DNA of 64,000 nt from an uncultured Dokdonia sp. (GCF_947492535.1 NZ_CANLNH010000011.1:62001-126000), one strand, 5' to 3'; shown: positions 27,567 through 36,936, counted from the stretch's first letter. Notes: generated by a model not told the origin, from the sequence alone. Translations and numbers: made by a program.

Positions 27567-28520
27567 CTACTCTGCGTACCGCTCCTTCAAATTATCAATC
27601 ATTGTTTTTGTGATTTCTTCTAGTCCAAAACTATGAGACCAACCCCAATCATTTCTTGCCTCACTATCATCTATACTTTGCGGCCAAGTATCGGCGATAG
27701 CTTGTCTAAAATCAGGCTCATAATTTATTTCAAAATCAGGGATATGTTTTTGAATACTTTTAGTAACATCTTCGGGAGCGTAACTCACAGCTGCAAGGTT
27801 ATATGAAGATCGAATTTTAATATTCTCAGTAGGAGCATCCATAATAGCTATCGTGGCCTTTATTGCATCATCCATATACATCATAGGCAGTATTGTACCT
27901 TCTTTTAAGAAACAACGATATTGACCATGTTTTAAAGCCCTATGATATATATCTACCGCATAATCTGTGGTTCCTCCTCCTGGCTCTGTTGTATAACTTA
28001 TAAGACCTGGATAACGTATACTACGTACATCTACTCCATATTTATTGTGATAATACTCACACCAGCGCTCTCCAGTTTGCTTAGAAATTCCATATACCGT
28101 AGAAGGCTCCATCACGGTAGTTTGCGGTGTATTTTGAGCAGGTGTAGTTTCTCCAAAAACAGCTATACTAGAAGGCCAAAATACTTTTTTTACTTTATTG
28201 TCTTTAGCAAGATTTAGAATATGAAAAAGCGAATTCATATTAAGATCCCATGCCTTTGCAGGAAAGCGCTCTGCTATGGCACTCAACATTGCTGCCATAA
28301 GATATACCGTATCTACTTTATATCTAAAAACAATATCTTCAACAGCCTCTATATCTGTTGCATCCAAAAGTTCAAAATGTGCGCTCTTCATCATCATTTC
28401 ATTACCCTCACGTATATCACTAGCAACAATTTTGTCCTTTCCAAATCGTTTGCTTAATGCTAGAGTTAGTTCTGTTCCAATTTGCCCGCAAGCACCTATA
28501 ATTAATATTCTTGATTTCAT
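27567..28520 (-). CDS. NAD-dependent epimerase/dehydratase, L-threonine 3-dehydrogenase-like
   Basis: The product is 317 residues in the extended SDR family. It begins with the NAD-binding motif ILIIGACGQIGTELT (GxxGQIG) and has the catalytic YxxxK as YGISKQTGERW, preceded by the Ser in PSSIAVFG. The substrate region VRSIRYPGLISYTTEPGGGTTDYAV matches the short-chain L-threonine dehydrogenase family, which oxidises L-threonine to 2-amino-3-ketobutyrate. The length fits. This assignment rests on motif memory; a UDP-sugar epimerase is the alternative. Confidence 0.88.
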   Translation of the reverse strand: MKSRILIIGACGQIGTELTLALSKRFGKDKIVASDIREGNEMMMKSAHFELLDATDIEAVEDIVFRYKVDTVYLMAAMLSAIAERFPAKAWDLNMNSLFHILNLAKDNKVKKVFWPSSIAVFGETTPAQNTPQTTVMEPSTVYGISKQTGERWCEYYHNKYGVDVRSIRYPGLISYTTEPGGGTTDYAVDIYHRALKHGQYRCFLKEGTILPMMYMDDAIKATIAIMDAPTENIKIRSSYNLAAVSYAPEDVTKSIQKHIPDFEINYEPDFRQAIADTWPQSIDDSEARNDWGWSHSFGLEEITKTMIDNLKERYAE

Positions 28521-28605
28521 ATAAACTATTTTTCAATAAAATTCAGTGTTTTCAATACCGTTTTATTCAAAATCACTCAATTACCTATTTCTTTATTTAA
28601 AAGTC

Positions 28606-28621
28606 CGCTTTCGCGAAAGCG
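28606..28621. repeat. CGCTTTCGCGAAAGCG palindrome, intergenic
   Basis: Exact copy in the divergent region between the 28520 start and the 28705 start, about 85-100 bases from each. Confidence 0.95.
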
Positions 28622-28651
28622 TATACAAAAGCAAACTTAATCATAAATTTT

Positions 28652-28681
28652 TCTTGTATATTCCTATTTAGGCTACTTTTG
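28652..28681 (+). promoter_or_regulatory. promoter of the 28705 operon
   Basis: -7 box TACTTTTG (28674-28681) matches TAnnTTTG; TCTTG at 28652-28656 is a weak -33 element with a 17-base spacer. The ATG lies 24 bases after the -7 box. Confidence 0.6.
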
Positions 28682-28704
28682 TCTATGAACTTTTTTAATT
28701 ACTT

Positions 28705-29349
28705 ATGAAACAGCGTATACTCATATACCTATTAAGTACATTCCTTCTATGTATTTCTTGTGAAAAAAAAGAAGCACAAACCCAGGAATCAGAAACTACA
28801 GATGTAGTTACTATTGATACCCTTATGATTCCTATCAATACACAAGGATTAAAACCTTCTTTACGTCTTACATCAAAAGCTCAAGATGCTGTTAAAGATT
28901 GGCCTTTATATCAAAACCTTTCAAAAAGGTTAGATAGTTTACAAGGAGTATCATTAGGAAAAACCAAAAAACAAGTAGCTACTCTAATCTCAATATTTGA
29001 CGGTCAAGGAGAAGCAGAAAAGGAAGATATTCTAGTGTTAACACCCGATAATTTAGAAACTCCTGCTATAAAAGCTCGATTACTCTCGGTAGAGACAAAC
29101 CTGAAAATAGTTAATAATTATGCGCAAAAAAGTGATCCTAGTGCTCAAGAGATTTCGGAGGGTATTGTAGCGCTTAAAAATGCATTTCAAAATTTGAACC
29201 TTCAAATAAATGAAAATTTTGCATTAACTATAGAAGAAATGCTTGAGCAGTTTAATAAAGAAACCAGCGAGGGCAAGAATACGCCCGAATCAGAAAAACC
29301 AACACCTAGAGGGAAACCCCCAGTAAAAATCTATAAACCAAACCAATGA
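28705..29349 (+). CDS. lipoprotein of unknown function
   Basis: The product is 214 residues with a signal peptide and lipobox ending ISC (residue 19). The mature protein is mostly helical and charged (DWPLYQNLSKRLDSLQGVSL, KTKKQVATLISIFDGQGEAE) and ends in a Pro/Lys/Thr-rich tail. No family recognised. It overlaps the next gene (NTF2-like) by 4 bases (ATGA), so the two are coupled. Confidence 0.8.
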   Translation: MKQRILIYLLSTFLLCISCEKKEAQTQESETTDVVTIDTLMIPINTQGLKPSLRLTSKAQDAVKDWPLYQNLSKRLDSLQGVSLGKTKKQVATLISIFDGQGEAEKEDILVLTPDNLETPAIKARLLSVETNLKIVNNYAQKSDPSAQEISEGIVALKNAFQNLNLQINENFALTIEEMLEQFNKETSEGKNTPESEKPTPRGKPPVKIYKPNQ

Positions 29350-29846
29350 TACGTACTATTCTATTTGTCTTTGTAGGCCTTTTAACTACAATAGGAGTCG
29401 CTCAAAGTGATTCAGAAAAAGAAACCATAGACGCTATGCTAGTAGCTTGGCATAAAGCTGCCGCAGATGCAGATTTTGACGCTTACTTTGGCATGATGAC
29501 CAATGATGCTGTATTTATAGGTACAGATGCTACCGAAAATTGGCAAAATGAGGAATTTAGGTCTTTCTCTAAACCTTATTTTGACAAAGGAAAAGCATGG
29601 ACCTTTACCACATTAGAACGTAATATATATCTGGACACACATGAGGATACCGCTTGGTTTGATGAGCACCTTAAAACACAAATGGGAATCTGTAGAGGTT
29701 CTGGTGTCGTAAAAAAAGAAAATGGAATCTGGAAAGTAAAACATTATGTACTCTCTATAGCTATTCCTAATGAAAATGTAACTGCGATTACTGAAATGAA
29801 AAAAGAGTGGGATCGCTTGCAGATGGAAAAAATGACAAAACAGTAG
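29346..29846 (+). CDS. secreted NTF2-like (SnoaL/DUF4440-type) protein
   Basis: The product is 166 residues with a signal peptide (about 1-18, ending GVAQ). The fold is a cone-shaped NTF2-like alpha+beta barrel: AMLVAWHKAAADADFDAYFG, then MMTNDAVFIGTDATENW and late strands IWKVKHYVLSIAIP. In such proteins the pocket binds small ligands or catalyses simple reactions; which applies here is unknown. It is translationally coupled to the lipoprotein upstream. Confidence 0.86.
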   Translation: MIRTILFVFVGLLTTIGVAQSDSEKETIDAMLVAWHKAAADADFDAYFGMMTNDAVFIGTDATENWQNEEFRSFSKPYFDKGKAWTFTTLERNIYLDTHEDTAWFDEHLKTQMGICRGSGVVKKENGIWKVKHYVLSIAIPNENVTAITEMKKEWDRLQMEKMTKQ

Positions 29847-29886
29847 AGTTATATACTGTAAATCAAATCACTACAAGGCGTGTGTA

Positions 29887-29894
29887 TACTTTTG
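29887..29894 (+). promoter_or_regulatory. -7 box for the M13 peptidase gene
   Basis: TACTTTTG is a full match to TAnnTTTG, 70 bases upstream of the ATG. I see no clear -33 TTTG. Confidence 0.45.
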
Positions 29895-29964
29895 TATTTT
29901 CGTTGTAACAATACATAAAAATTCACGTCTTATGTACCATAATCAAGAAACCTAAAAAACGAAT

Positions 29965-32034
29965 ATGAAACTAATAAAAACGGTTGCTATAGTTGCTTCT
30001 TGTACACTTGCTTTTACAAGTTGTAAACAAGAGACTACTCAAAAAGATACAGTAGCAACAAACACAGAAAAAACACCTGGTATTGTCCTAGAAAACATGG
30101 ACACATCGGTAAGTCCTAAAAATGATTTTTACAACTATGTAAATGGTAGTTGGATGAAAAACACAGAAATTCCTGCAGATCGCACAAGCTGGGGAGGTTT
30201 TAGTGTATTACGTAAATCAACAGATGCAGATGTACTTAAAATAATTGCTGATGCAAAAGCAAGTGGAAAATATGCTCCTGGGTCTGACCAAGCAAAAGCA
30301 CTGGCTATTTTTGACTCAAAATTAGATACCATTGCTCGTAATAAAGCAGGTATTGCACCTTTAACACCAGCGTTAAAAGAAATAGATGGCATTAAAAATC
30401 TTGCTGATTTACAAACAGTACTTTCAAAAAATCCATCTGTAAGTTCTCCTTTTATTGGAATAGGTGTGCAAGGTGACTTAAATAATAGTGCTATGAATGC
30501 TGTTTATTTAGGTTCTAATGGTCTTGGATTACCAGATCGTGATTACTACTTAGAGCAAGATGAGAAGTCAAAAGAAATTCGTGAAGAATATAAAAAGCAT
30601 ATTGCTCGTATGCTTCAAATGATAGGAGATAGCGAGAAAGATGCGCAAGCTGCTGCAACTAAAATCTTAGCAATGGAAACACAACTTGCAGAGCCTCGCC
30701 TTGACAAAGTACAGAGTCGTGATGCACGTAACTATAACAACCCACGTTCTTTAAAAGAAGTTGATGCTATGCTCTCTTCTATAGACATCAATAAAATGAT
30801 CTCTGATCTAGGAATTACAAAAAAGTTTGATACCCTTATTGTAACACAACTACGCTATACAGAAGCTTTAGACAAGTTCCTTAAAGAAACGTCTATTGAA
30901 GATATTAAAACGCTAGTAAAATGGGATACGTTTAATAGTGCTACTGGATTATTAACGACAGATATTGAAACTGCAAACTGGGAGTTTTACAGCAAGTATT
31001 TAAGCGGTGCAGAAAAACAACGTTCAGCAGATGAGCGTGCACTCGCTACTGTAAATGGAACTGTAGGAGAAGCTTTAGGTCAATTATATGTAGATGCTAA
31101 GTTTCCACCAGAAGCAAAAGCTAGTGCAGAAACTATGATCAAAAACGTAATCGAAGCTTATAAAGAAAGAATCCAGAAGCTAGATTGGATGGGAGCTGAA
31201 ACAAAAGCTAAAGCGGTAGAAAAACTTGATAAGTTTACCGTAAAAATTGCATACCCAGACAAATGGGAAGATTATAGCACCATGGAAGTATCTGCCGACA
31301 AAAGTTATTTTGATAATATGACAGCTGTAGGTAAATGGGGACAAGATAAAAACTATGCAGAAATTGGTGAGCCTGTAGATAAATCAGAATGGGGAATGTC
31401 TCCTCAAACAGTAAATGCATATTTCAATCCGCTTAATAACGAGATTGTATTCCCTGCGGCTATTTTACAACCTCCTTTCTATAACTATACTGCAGACGAA
31501 GCTGTAAATTATGGAGGAATTGGAGCTGTAATCGGACACGAAATCTCTCATGCATTTGATGATAGTGGTTCGCGTTTTGACAGTGATGGAAACCTTAAAA
31601 ACTGGTGGACGGAAGATGATCTTAAAGCCTTTACTGAAAGAGGAAATGCACTTGCAGAACAATACAGTAACTTAGAAGTATTAGACAGTGTATTTGTAAA
31701 TGGGAAGTTTACATTAGGAGAAAACATTGGAGACTTAGGAGGTGTTTTAGGAGCCTATGATGGTCTTCAAAAATTTTATGCAGCAAATGGACGTCCAGAA
31801 GATATTGATGGATTTACAGCAGAGCAACGTTTCTTTATGTCTTGGGCAACCGTATGGAGAACAAAGAGTCGTGATGAAGCATTACGTACACAAGTAAAAA
31901 CAGATCCGCATTCTCCTGGAAAAGTACGTGCTACACAACCACTACTTAATGTAGATGCATTTTATAAAGCATTTGATATTAAAGAAGGAGATGCTATGTA
32001 TTTAGCACCAGAAAAACGTGTTCGTATCTGGTAA
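29965..32034 (+). CDS. M13 family metallopeptidase (neprilysin/PepO-like), lipoprotein
   Basis: The product is 689 residues with a lipobox ending TSC (residue 19), so it acts in the periplasm or on the surface. The N-terminal M13 domain spans about 45-430. The zinc site is HEISH with His525, Glu526 and His529, and the third ligand Glu586 in GENIGDLGG; the family signature VNAYFNPLNNEIVFPA precedes it and the C-terminal RTDPHSP-like motif (KTDPHSPGKVRA) is present. It cleaves oligopeptides N-terminal to hydrophobic residues. Complete, usual length. A strong terminator follows. Confidence 0.95.
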   Translation: MKLIKTVAIVASCTLAFTSCKQETTQKDTVATNTEKTPGIVLENMDTSVSPKNDFYNYVNGSWMKNTEIPADRTSWGGFSVLRKSTDADVLKIIADAKASGKYAPGSDQAKALAIFDSKLDTIARNKAGIAPLTPALKEIDGIKNLADLQTVLSKNPSVSSPFIGIGVQGDLNNSAMNAVYLGSNGLGLPDRDYYLEQDEKSKEIREEYKKHIARMLQMIGDSEKDAQAAATKILAMETQLAEPRLDKVQSRDARNYNNPRSLKEVDAMLSSIDINKMISDLGITKKFDTLIVTQLRYTEALDKFLKETSIEDIKTLVKWDTFNSATGLLTTDIETANWEFYSKYLSGAEKQRSADERALATVNGTVGEALGQLYVDAKFPPEAKASAETMIKNVIEAYKERIQKLDWMGAETKAKAVEKLDKFTVKIAYPDKWEDYSTMEVSADKSYFDNMTAVGKWGQDKNYAEIGEPVDKSEWGMSPQTVNAYFNPLNNEIVFPAAILQPPFYNYTADEAVNYGGIGAVIGHEISHAFDDSGSRFDSDGNLKNWWTEDDLKAFTERGNALAEQYSNLEVLDSVFVNGKFTLGENIGDLGGVLGAYDGLQKFYAANGRPEDIDGFTAEQRFFMSWATVWRTKSRDEALRTQVKTDPHSPGKVRATQPLLNVDAFYKAFDIKEGDAMYLAPEKRVRIW

Positions 32035-32062
32035 TACGCCTTTATAACACTATTTAACTATA

Positions 32063-32090
32063 GAAAACCGCCCAGAAATAGGCGGTTTTC
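32063..32090 (+). terminator. terminator after the M13 peptidase gene
   Basis: GAAAACCGCC and GGCGGTTTTC form a 10-bp stem with an 8-base loop, followed by a T-rich stretch. Confidence 0.88.
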
Positions 32091-32198
32091 TTGTTTTTAG
32101 CTCAAATAACAAACTATTTATTGTTTTAAAGTACTGATTTTAAGCGACTTGCATTTATTTTAAAAATAAACCAATATAAACGCCTGTAAATCAATATA

Positions 32199-32213
32199 TG
32201 GCACTATCATTGC
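32199..32213 (+). promoter_or_regulatory. sigma-54-like promoter upstream of the cold-shock gene
   Basis: TGGCAC (32199-32204), five bases, TTGC (32210-32213) fits the -24/-12 consensus of RpoN (TGGCAC-N5-TTGC) exactly. The expected start of transcription is near 32225, about 22 bases before the ATG. No activator gene is nearby. Confidence 0.5.
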
Positions 32214-32246
32214 CTAGTATTAAATAATTAATTTTAAATTTTAAAA

Positions 32247-32438
32247 ATGAATAAAGGAACAGTGAAATTCTTCAACCAAACAAAAGGTTTTGGATTTATT
32301 ACAGAAGAAGGAGCAAGCAAAGATCACTTTGTACACATTTCAGGTCTTGTAGACGAAATAAGTGAAGGGGATGAAGTAGAATTTGACCTACAAGAAGGTA
32401 ACAAAGGACTAAATGCAGTAAACGTAAAAGTTATATAA
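32247..32438 (+). CDS. cold-shock domain protein (Csp family)
   Basis: The product is 63 residues, a single OB-fold cold-shock domain. RNP1 is FNQTKGFGFIT and RNP2 is DHFVHIS. It binds single-stranded RNA/DNA and prevents RNA secondary structure. The 212-base region between the M13 stop and this start carries a terminator and a sigma-54-like promoter. A terminator follows at 32460. Confidence 0.96.
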   Translation: MNKGTVKFFNQTKGFGFITEEGASKDHFVHISGLVDEISEGDEVEFDLQEGNKGLNAVNVKVI

Positions 32439-32459
32439 AACAGCATATATATTTTGTAC

Positions 32460-32489
32460 AAAACCCATCCTAGTGATGGGTTTTTTTTT
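32460..32489 (+). terminator. terminator after the cold-shock gene
   Basis: AAACCCATC and GATGGGTTT stem with a 5-base loop followed by nine T residues in all. Confidence 0.9.
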
Positions 32490-32510
32490 GGAATAAAAGT
32501 AGCTATTGTA

Positions 32511-33314
32511 TTACAAGGCTACCTTAAATTTATATCCTAACACTTCATTGATAGAAGTGCTATCAACCTTTTTGAATATAACATCTCCTTCTTCTTCATA
32601 TTGAGGTGCTGCTAAATCTAGCTTTTCTGCTTGTGCTGTGTAATAGTCTCTTTTGGTAGGATGTTGCGGTGAGACAGCATTAAAAATATGTCCAAAAGCA
32701 TCTTTCTGAATGATAGAAAGGAGAATGCCTATACAATCTTCACGGTGTATCATATTGACAGGCGCATTCCCATTACTTAAACCTGTTCTTCCTGCCAGAA
32801 AACGCACAGGATTTCGGCTTCCTCCAAAAAGCCCTCCAAAACGAACAATTGTTGTTTCAAATGCAGGTGTATTAAAAAATATTTGCTCTACATCGTATAA
32901 TTGCTTAGCAGCATTACTCTGTGGTTTAGGAACATCTTTCTCAGTGACATGACCTTGACCATCATCATATACAGATGTACTACTCACCAAAATAACTTTC
33001 TGAACAGAAGCATTTTCTATTTCGTGTAAAAAATGTGCCATTTTAAGCGCATAATTAGCGCCCGTATTTCTTCGTAATCCTGGCGGAATCATAATAGCCA
33101 ATACATCTGTGTCAGACAAAAGGGTGTCTATCTTCCCTGTAACGCCTGCTTCTGTCAAAACAATAGGATATGCGGCAATACCTCTTCCCGTGAGTTCTTG
33201 TGCTTTACTAGCATCTGTAACGCTCCCCTTTACGGTGTACCCTAAATTCATCAGCGTAGATGCAAAAGCATTTCCTAGCCATCCTAATCCAGCAATTGTG
33301 ATTCTTTTATTCAA
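32511..33314 (-). CDS. SDR-family NAD(P)-binding protein
   Basis: The product is 267 residues with the N-terminal dinucleotide-binding motif ITIAGLGWLGNAFASTLMNL (GxGWLG), the SSTSVYDDGQG segment and FGGLFGGSRNPVRFLAG, as in atypical extended SDR proteins related to YeeZ. The usual YxxxK is not obvious (AAKQLYDVEQIFF), so catalytic activity is uncertain. The palindrome at 33384-33407 lies 70 bases upstream of the start. Confidence 0.82.
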   Translation of the reverse strand: MNKRITIAGLGWLGNAFASTLMNLGYTVKGSVTDASKAQELTGRGIAAYPIVLTEAGVTGKIDTLLSDTDVLAIMIPPGLRRNTGANYALKMAHFLHEIENASVQKVILVSSTSVYDDGQGHVTEKDVPKPQSNAAKQLYDVEQIFFNTPAFETTIVRFGGLFGGSRNPVRFLAGRTGLSNGNAPVNMIHREDCIGILLSIIQKDAFGHIFNAVSPQHPTKRDYYTAQAEKLDLAAPQYEEEGDVIFKKVDSTSINEVLGYKFKVAL

Positions 33315-33329
33315 TAGTTTTTCTGTTTC

Positions 33330-33349
33330 ATTCCCGCATAGGTGGGAAT
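33330..33349. repeat. short REP-like hairpin
   Basis: ATTCCC and GGGAAT arms around GCATAGGT. Similar extragenic hairpins with cccgc/gtggg arms are common in Flavobacteriia, from memory. It lies in the SDR gene leader. Confidence 0.4.
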
Positions 33350-33383
33350 CTCATTAATATTCTTTTTAATTGTAATATTCTAT

Positions 33384-33407
33384 TATACGCTTTCGCGAAA
33401 GCGTATA
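33384..33407. repeat. CGCTTTCGCGAAAGCG palindrome, intergenic (24 bp)
   Basis: The core at 33388-33403 is extended by four further matched pairs, giving the longest version in the window. It lies between the M28 gene stop and the SDR gene start. Confidence 0.95.
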
Positions 33408-33412
33408 CAGTA

Positions 33413-35785
33413 TTATTCTTCTATAACTGTCTGATCAACCACTAACGTATCGTTTTTTGCTTTTACAAAAGCTGAAACATCAATAGTGCGCTCTACAATA
33501 ACAGCATCATTTGCAATAAATGGTTCTGGCATCGTGTTTTTAGGTCTTGCAGACACTGTAAAACTTGGATTTTCTAATAAATCATAGGAGAATTCCTTAA
33601 GTGTAAATGTAGGCATAACTCCTTTAGGAACTCCGTACCTCACCTCCAAAGAATCTCCTAAAGTCATATAATAACTTAACATGCCTTTGCTTCCTCGTTT
33701 TTTGTATAAAGTTTCTGTGCTATCGGGTTTAAATTCTTTCCCATTATATGACAAATATTGAAACGGAGTATCCACTCCTGAATACAATCGCATTTGATGT
33801 ATTGTACGACGTGGTGCAATAGTCATGGTTGTGTATGCAATATCTCCTATAATCGTGTCTTGCGAAATACGTACATCACTTTCTGGCAATGTAATCACAG
33901 AAGTCTCTTTTGCATACGAATAAGGCGTATTGTATTTACTTCCAGCCGCATTCCCTATATACTTTGTCGCCGATTCAGGAGTATCTCCTAAATAACCGCG
34001 TGTCCAATCATCTATATTTTCACTGTAGGTTGCCCAATAGGCTTTATTTGTATCTGCATTGTTATAGTATATCAAACTATTAGGTAGTTGTCTCTCTGGG
34101 GAAGCGCTAGATTTTGAGTGTGCGATCCCTAAAAAGATAAAAGCAGTTAAAAGGCTCAGAATTCCTACTATTTTTTTATTTCTAAAAAACCCAAAAACGG
34201 GTAGTAACAATCCAAAAAGTAATACTGTAAAAATTGCCGAGACATAAAACATATCTGGACCTAATCCAACAGGGAAAAATTGTATTAATGGTGCAAAAAG
34301 AAAGATCGCAGGTGCCGATAAAAGCACCATTAAAGTCATACTAGGATTGCTCTGTCTTATTAATAAGTATAGCGCTAGTAAACCAAAATAGACAGGAATG
34401 ATAAAAAATGCGGCTCCTTGTAATTTTATGGCTAACGCTATATTGATGATCAACCACATAGTTAATGGCGCTACCAATGTACTTGCTGTATGTTCTGCTT
34501 TTACCATTTTATGATAAATTCCAAAACACAAACTAACACTTAAAAGCACAAAAGCGGCAGTATACCAATGTCCATTATAAATAAATACAGGAAGAATTTC
34601 AGTATACGATGGGTAGAGTAGTTTAATAAGTACCCATAATAAATAGAGAAGGCCTCCTCCTAATAATAGACTTAACATAAAAGCACCAAATCCTTTTCCA
34701 ATAGCTTTCTTATATAATCTCTTTTTATTAAAACCATATACAAGCAAGACAACAAAGAGTACAATCGCTAGAATAAGCATAGGCCAAATCCAACTAAAAG
34801 GATATGCAATAAACGTAGCAACAGCTGTATCAAAATAGACATAATCTTCCTGAGATTTTACAGAAGTCAAATCGGCATTGGCATAGTATGTTAACAATGG
34901 CATTAAATAGCTTCCTTGATGTTCTAAACTATTTTTATCTAAATTTTCGGCAGTATCATTCACGGTATGATAATCATAATGATCGTCTATAAAAGCAAAG
35001 AAAAATCCATCTATATCTCCATCTTCTCTTAAAATAGTAGAATCTGTATCATTAGGCAGCATTTTATAGATGCTATACATTAATGAAGTTGCTACAGGAT
35101 ATTCAACATCTGCTTCTTGAAACCCTTTAATAAGGTTTGCATTCCCACCATTAGTCTCTACAATCATATTAGAAGGTCCGCCACTTCCTCTTGCCTCAAA
35201 ATTAAGAGCTAAGGCGACATCTTTAGCCCAAGGATGTTCATTTACAAATAAAGATGCTCCGTCAAGACCTAATTCTTCAGAATCTGTAAAACAAATAATA
35301 ATATCATTTTTAGGTTTGGCACCACTTGCAAGATACGCGCGTACACTCTCTAGAACCGTTACGACACCAGATCCTGCATCACTCGCACCATAAGAAGCAC
35401 TATGTGGAGCACTGTCATAATGAGACATGAGTAATAGTGCTTTTCCATTTTCAGTTCCTTTAATACGTGCAAGAATATTTTGCGGCTTTACTAGATTACC
35501 ATATCCTCGCCAGTGATCAAATGTAAATCCTTCTTGCACCTCAGGATTCAATCCCAGTTTTTGAAGCTCTTTTATAATATATGCGCGTACGTCTGCATGC
35601 GCTTTTGTACCAACAAAATGAGGTTCTTTTGCGATGACTTCTAGATGCTCCATAGCTCTCGCTGTAGAAAACTCATTTGCAGGGGTATTGAGATCACTTA
35701 TTTCTTTTGGCATTAATGAACTAAAGGCTACAGATACTAATCCTATAATGAGAATTATAGAAAATATGTGAACTATTCGTTTCAT
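33413..35785 (-). CDS. M28 family membrane peptidase (Fxna-like)
   Basis: The product is 790 residues. An N-terminal membrane anchor (about 8-25) precedes the M28 catalytic domain (about 60-310), with zinc motifs SHYDSAPHSASYGASDAGSG (His/Asp), DSEELGLDG (Glu), NFEARGSGG (Glu) and DHYDYHTVNDTAENLD (His). Residues about 325-560 hold some eight transmembrane helices, followed by a beta-rich extracytoplasmic domain. The layout matches Fxna/endoplasmic-reticulum metallopeptidase-like proteins and bacterial homologues, which are aminopeptidases by family; the substrate is unknown. Confidence 0.93.
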   Translation of the reverse strand: MKRIVHIFSIILIIGLVSVAFSSLMPKEISDLNTPANEFSTARAMEHLEVIAKEPHFVGTKAHADVRAYIIKELQKLGLNPEVQEGFTFDHWRGYGNLVKPQNILARIKGTENGKALLLMSHYDSAPHSASYGASDAGSGVVTVLESVRAYLASGAKPKNDIIICFTDSEELGLDGASLFVNEHPWAKDVALALNFEARGSGGPSNMIVETNGGNANLIKGFQEADVEYPVATSLMYSIYKMLPNDTDSTILREDGDIDGFFFAFIDDHYDYHTVNDTAENLDKNSLEHQGSYLMPLLTYYANADLTSVKSQEDYVYFDTAVATFIAYPFSWIWPMLILAIVLFVVLLVYGFNKKRLYKKAIGKGFGAFMLSLLLGGGLLYLLWVLIKLLYPSYTEILPVFIYNGHWYTAAFVLLSVSLCFGIYHKMVKAEHTASTLVAPLTMWLIINIALAIKLQGAAFFIIPVYFGLLALYLLIRQSNPSMTLMVLLSAPAIFLFAPLIQFFPVGLGPDMFYVSAIFTVLLFGLLLPVFGFFRNKKIVGILSLLTAFIFLGIAHSKSSASPERQLPNSLIYYNNADTNKAYWATYSENIDDWTRGYLGDTPESATKYIGNAAGSKYNTPYSYAKETSVITLPESDVRISQDTIIGDIAYTTMTIAPRRTIHQMRLYSGVDTPFQYLSYNGKEFKPDSTETLYKKRGSKGMLSYYMTLGDSLEVRYGVPKGVMPTFTLKEFSYDLLENPSFTVSARPKNTMPEPFIANDAVIVERTIDVSAFVKAKNDTLVVDQTVIEE

Positions 35786-35841
35786 AAAAAGGTTGGTTTG
35801 GTTTTCCTAAAAATACAATTTTTGAACATGTTTATGCTAAA

Positions 35842-35878
35842 GTTTATACTGAGTTTATCGAAGTACGAATGTATAAAC
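35842..35878. repeat. short dispersed hairpin repeat
   Basis: GTTTATAC and GTATAAAC arms around GAGTTTATCGAAGTA. The same 15-base inner string occurs at about 43769-43783, inside the degenerate unit next to the DUF559 array, so this is a dispersed element. Confidence 0.5.
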
Positions 35879-35940
35879 AGCGCATTCTCCTTTAAATTTA
35901 GTAACTTTAAGAGGATTTACTCACTAAAAAGCAGTTCGTT

Positions 35941-36405
35941 ATGGGAATCAAAAGTTTTACTGGACGCCGTGCCAAACCCTCAAAAGGCAACCCAACAGAT
36001 ATTAAAGTAAGTGATTATATGACTAAAAAATTAATCACATTCAGACCCGATCAATCTGTACTAGAAGTAATGAATACACTTATTAAAAATAAGATTTCTG
36101 GAGGACCTGTTGTTAATGAAAACAACGAGCTCATGGGCATTATTTCTGAAGGTGATTGTATGAAACAAATTTCAGAAAGTCGTTATTACAATATGCCTAT
36201 GGAAAATATGGTAGTAGAAAAACACATGGCAAAAGAGGTAGAAACCATAGATGGTAATATGAATGTATTTGATGCCGCCAATAAGTTTGTAAACTCCAAA
36301 AGACGTCGTTTCCCAATTGTTGAAAATGGAAAACTCGTGGGTCAAATAAGTCAGAAAGATGTTCTTAAAGCGGCCTTAACCTTAAATGGTCAAACTTGGA
36401 AATAA
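35941..36405 (+). CDS. CBS-domain pair protein
   Basis: The product is 154 residues with two CBS domains: about 22-80 (VSDYMTKKLITFRPDQSVLE, GGPVVNENNELMGIISEGD) and about 92-148 (VEKHMAKEVETI, RRFPIVENGKLVGQISQKDV). A basic N-terminus (GRRAKPSKG) precedes them. Tandem CBS domains bind adenosyl ligands such as AMP, ATP or SAM and regulate partners; none is identifiable here. Its stop directly abuts the stop of the convergent acetyltransferase gene. Confidence 0.92.
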   Translation: MGIKSFTGRRAKPSKGNPTDIKVSDYMTKKLITFRPDQSVLEVMNTLIKNKISGGPVVNENNELMGIISEGDCMKQISESRYYNMPMENMVVEKHMAKEVETIDGNMNVFDAANKFVNSKRRRFPIVENGKLVGQISQKDVLKAALTLNGQTWK

Positions 36406-36936
36406 TCAACTAGGAAGTTTTTCAAACCAAGCTAACATCAAGTTTTCAGGTTCGTAAAAGAAATCTTCTTTGCGTTCTAGTCCTATTTTTTCCAATACGC
36501 GACAGGAAGCACCATTACCTAACTCAGCCATTCCGCAAAGTTTTTGATTTGGAAAATGCTCAAAAAAGTAATCTCTTGCTGCTATAGAAGATTCTGTAGC
36601 ATATCCTTTTCCCCAATATTGAGGCATAAATCGATACCCTACATCATAGAAGTTAGAATGTCCATTGGGTGACCACTCGGTATTCATTTTAAGGCCAGTC
36701 CACCCTATCCAATCACCGCTTGATTTCTCAATAGCTGCCCAACGCCCTATTCCATATTTCTCATACTGCATACGAATACTATCTATGTATTCACGTGCCT
36801 TTCCCATACACGAGATAGGGTTTTTTCCTAAATACTCATGTACTAAAGGATCACTATCTAGTCGAAACATATCTCCTGTATCTTCTGTAACAATTTCTCT
36901 AAGGATAAGATGTTCGGTTTCGGCAAATATTTTCAT
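36406..36936 (-). CDS. GNAT family N-acetyltransferase (RimJ/RimL-like)
   Basis: The product is 176 residues. It begins TEHLILREIVTEDTGDMFRL and has motif A GYRFMPQYWGKGYATESSIA (acetyl-CoA pyrophosphate loop) and motif B ELGNGASCRVLEKIGL, as in RimJ/RimL-type acetyltransferases, which acetylate N-terminal amino groups or small amines. The substrate cannot be predicted. It converges with the CBS gene with no spacer. Confidence 0.92.
   Translation of the reverse strand: MKIFAETEHLILREIVTEDTGDMFRLDSDPLVHEYLGKNPISCMGKAREYIDSIRMQYEKYGIGRWAAIEKSSGDWIGWTGLKMNTEWSPNGHSNFYDVGYRFMPQYWGKGYATESSIAARDYFFEHFPNQKLCGMAELGNGASCRVLEKIGLERKEDFFYEPENLMLAWFEKLPS

Noticed and set aside
27560-27567. Frameshift or broken gene at the TonB receptor end
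   Set aside because: The barrel ends with a normal C-terminal aromatic residue and stop; the next gene is simply convergent and close.
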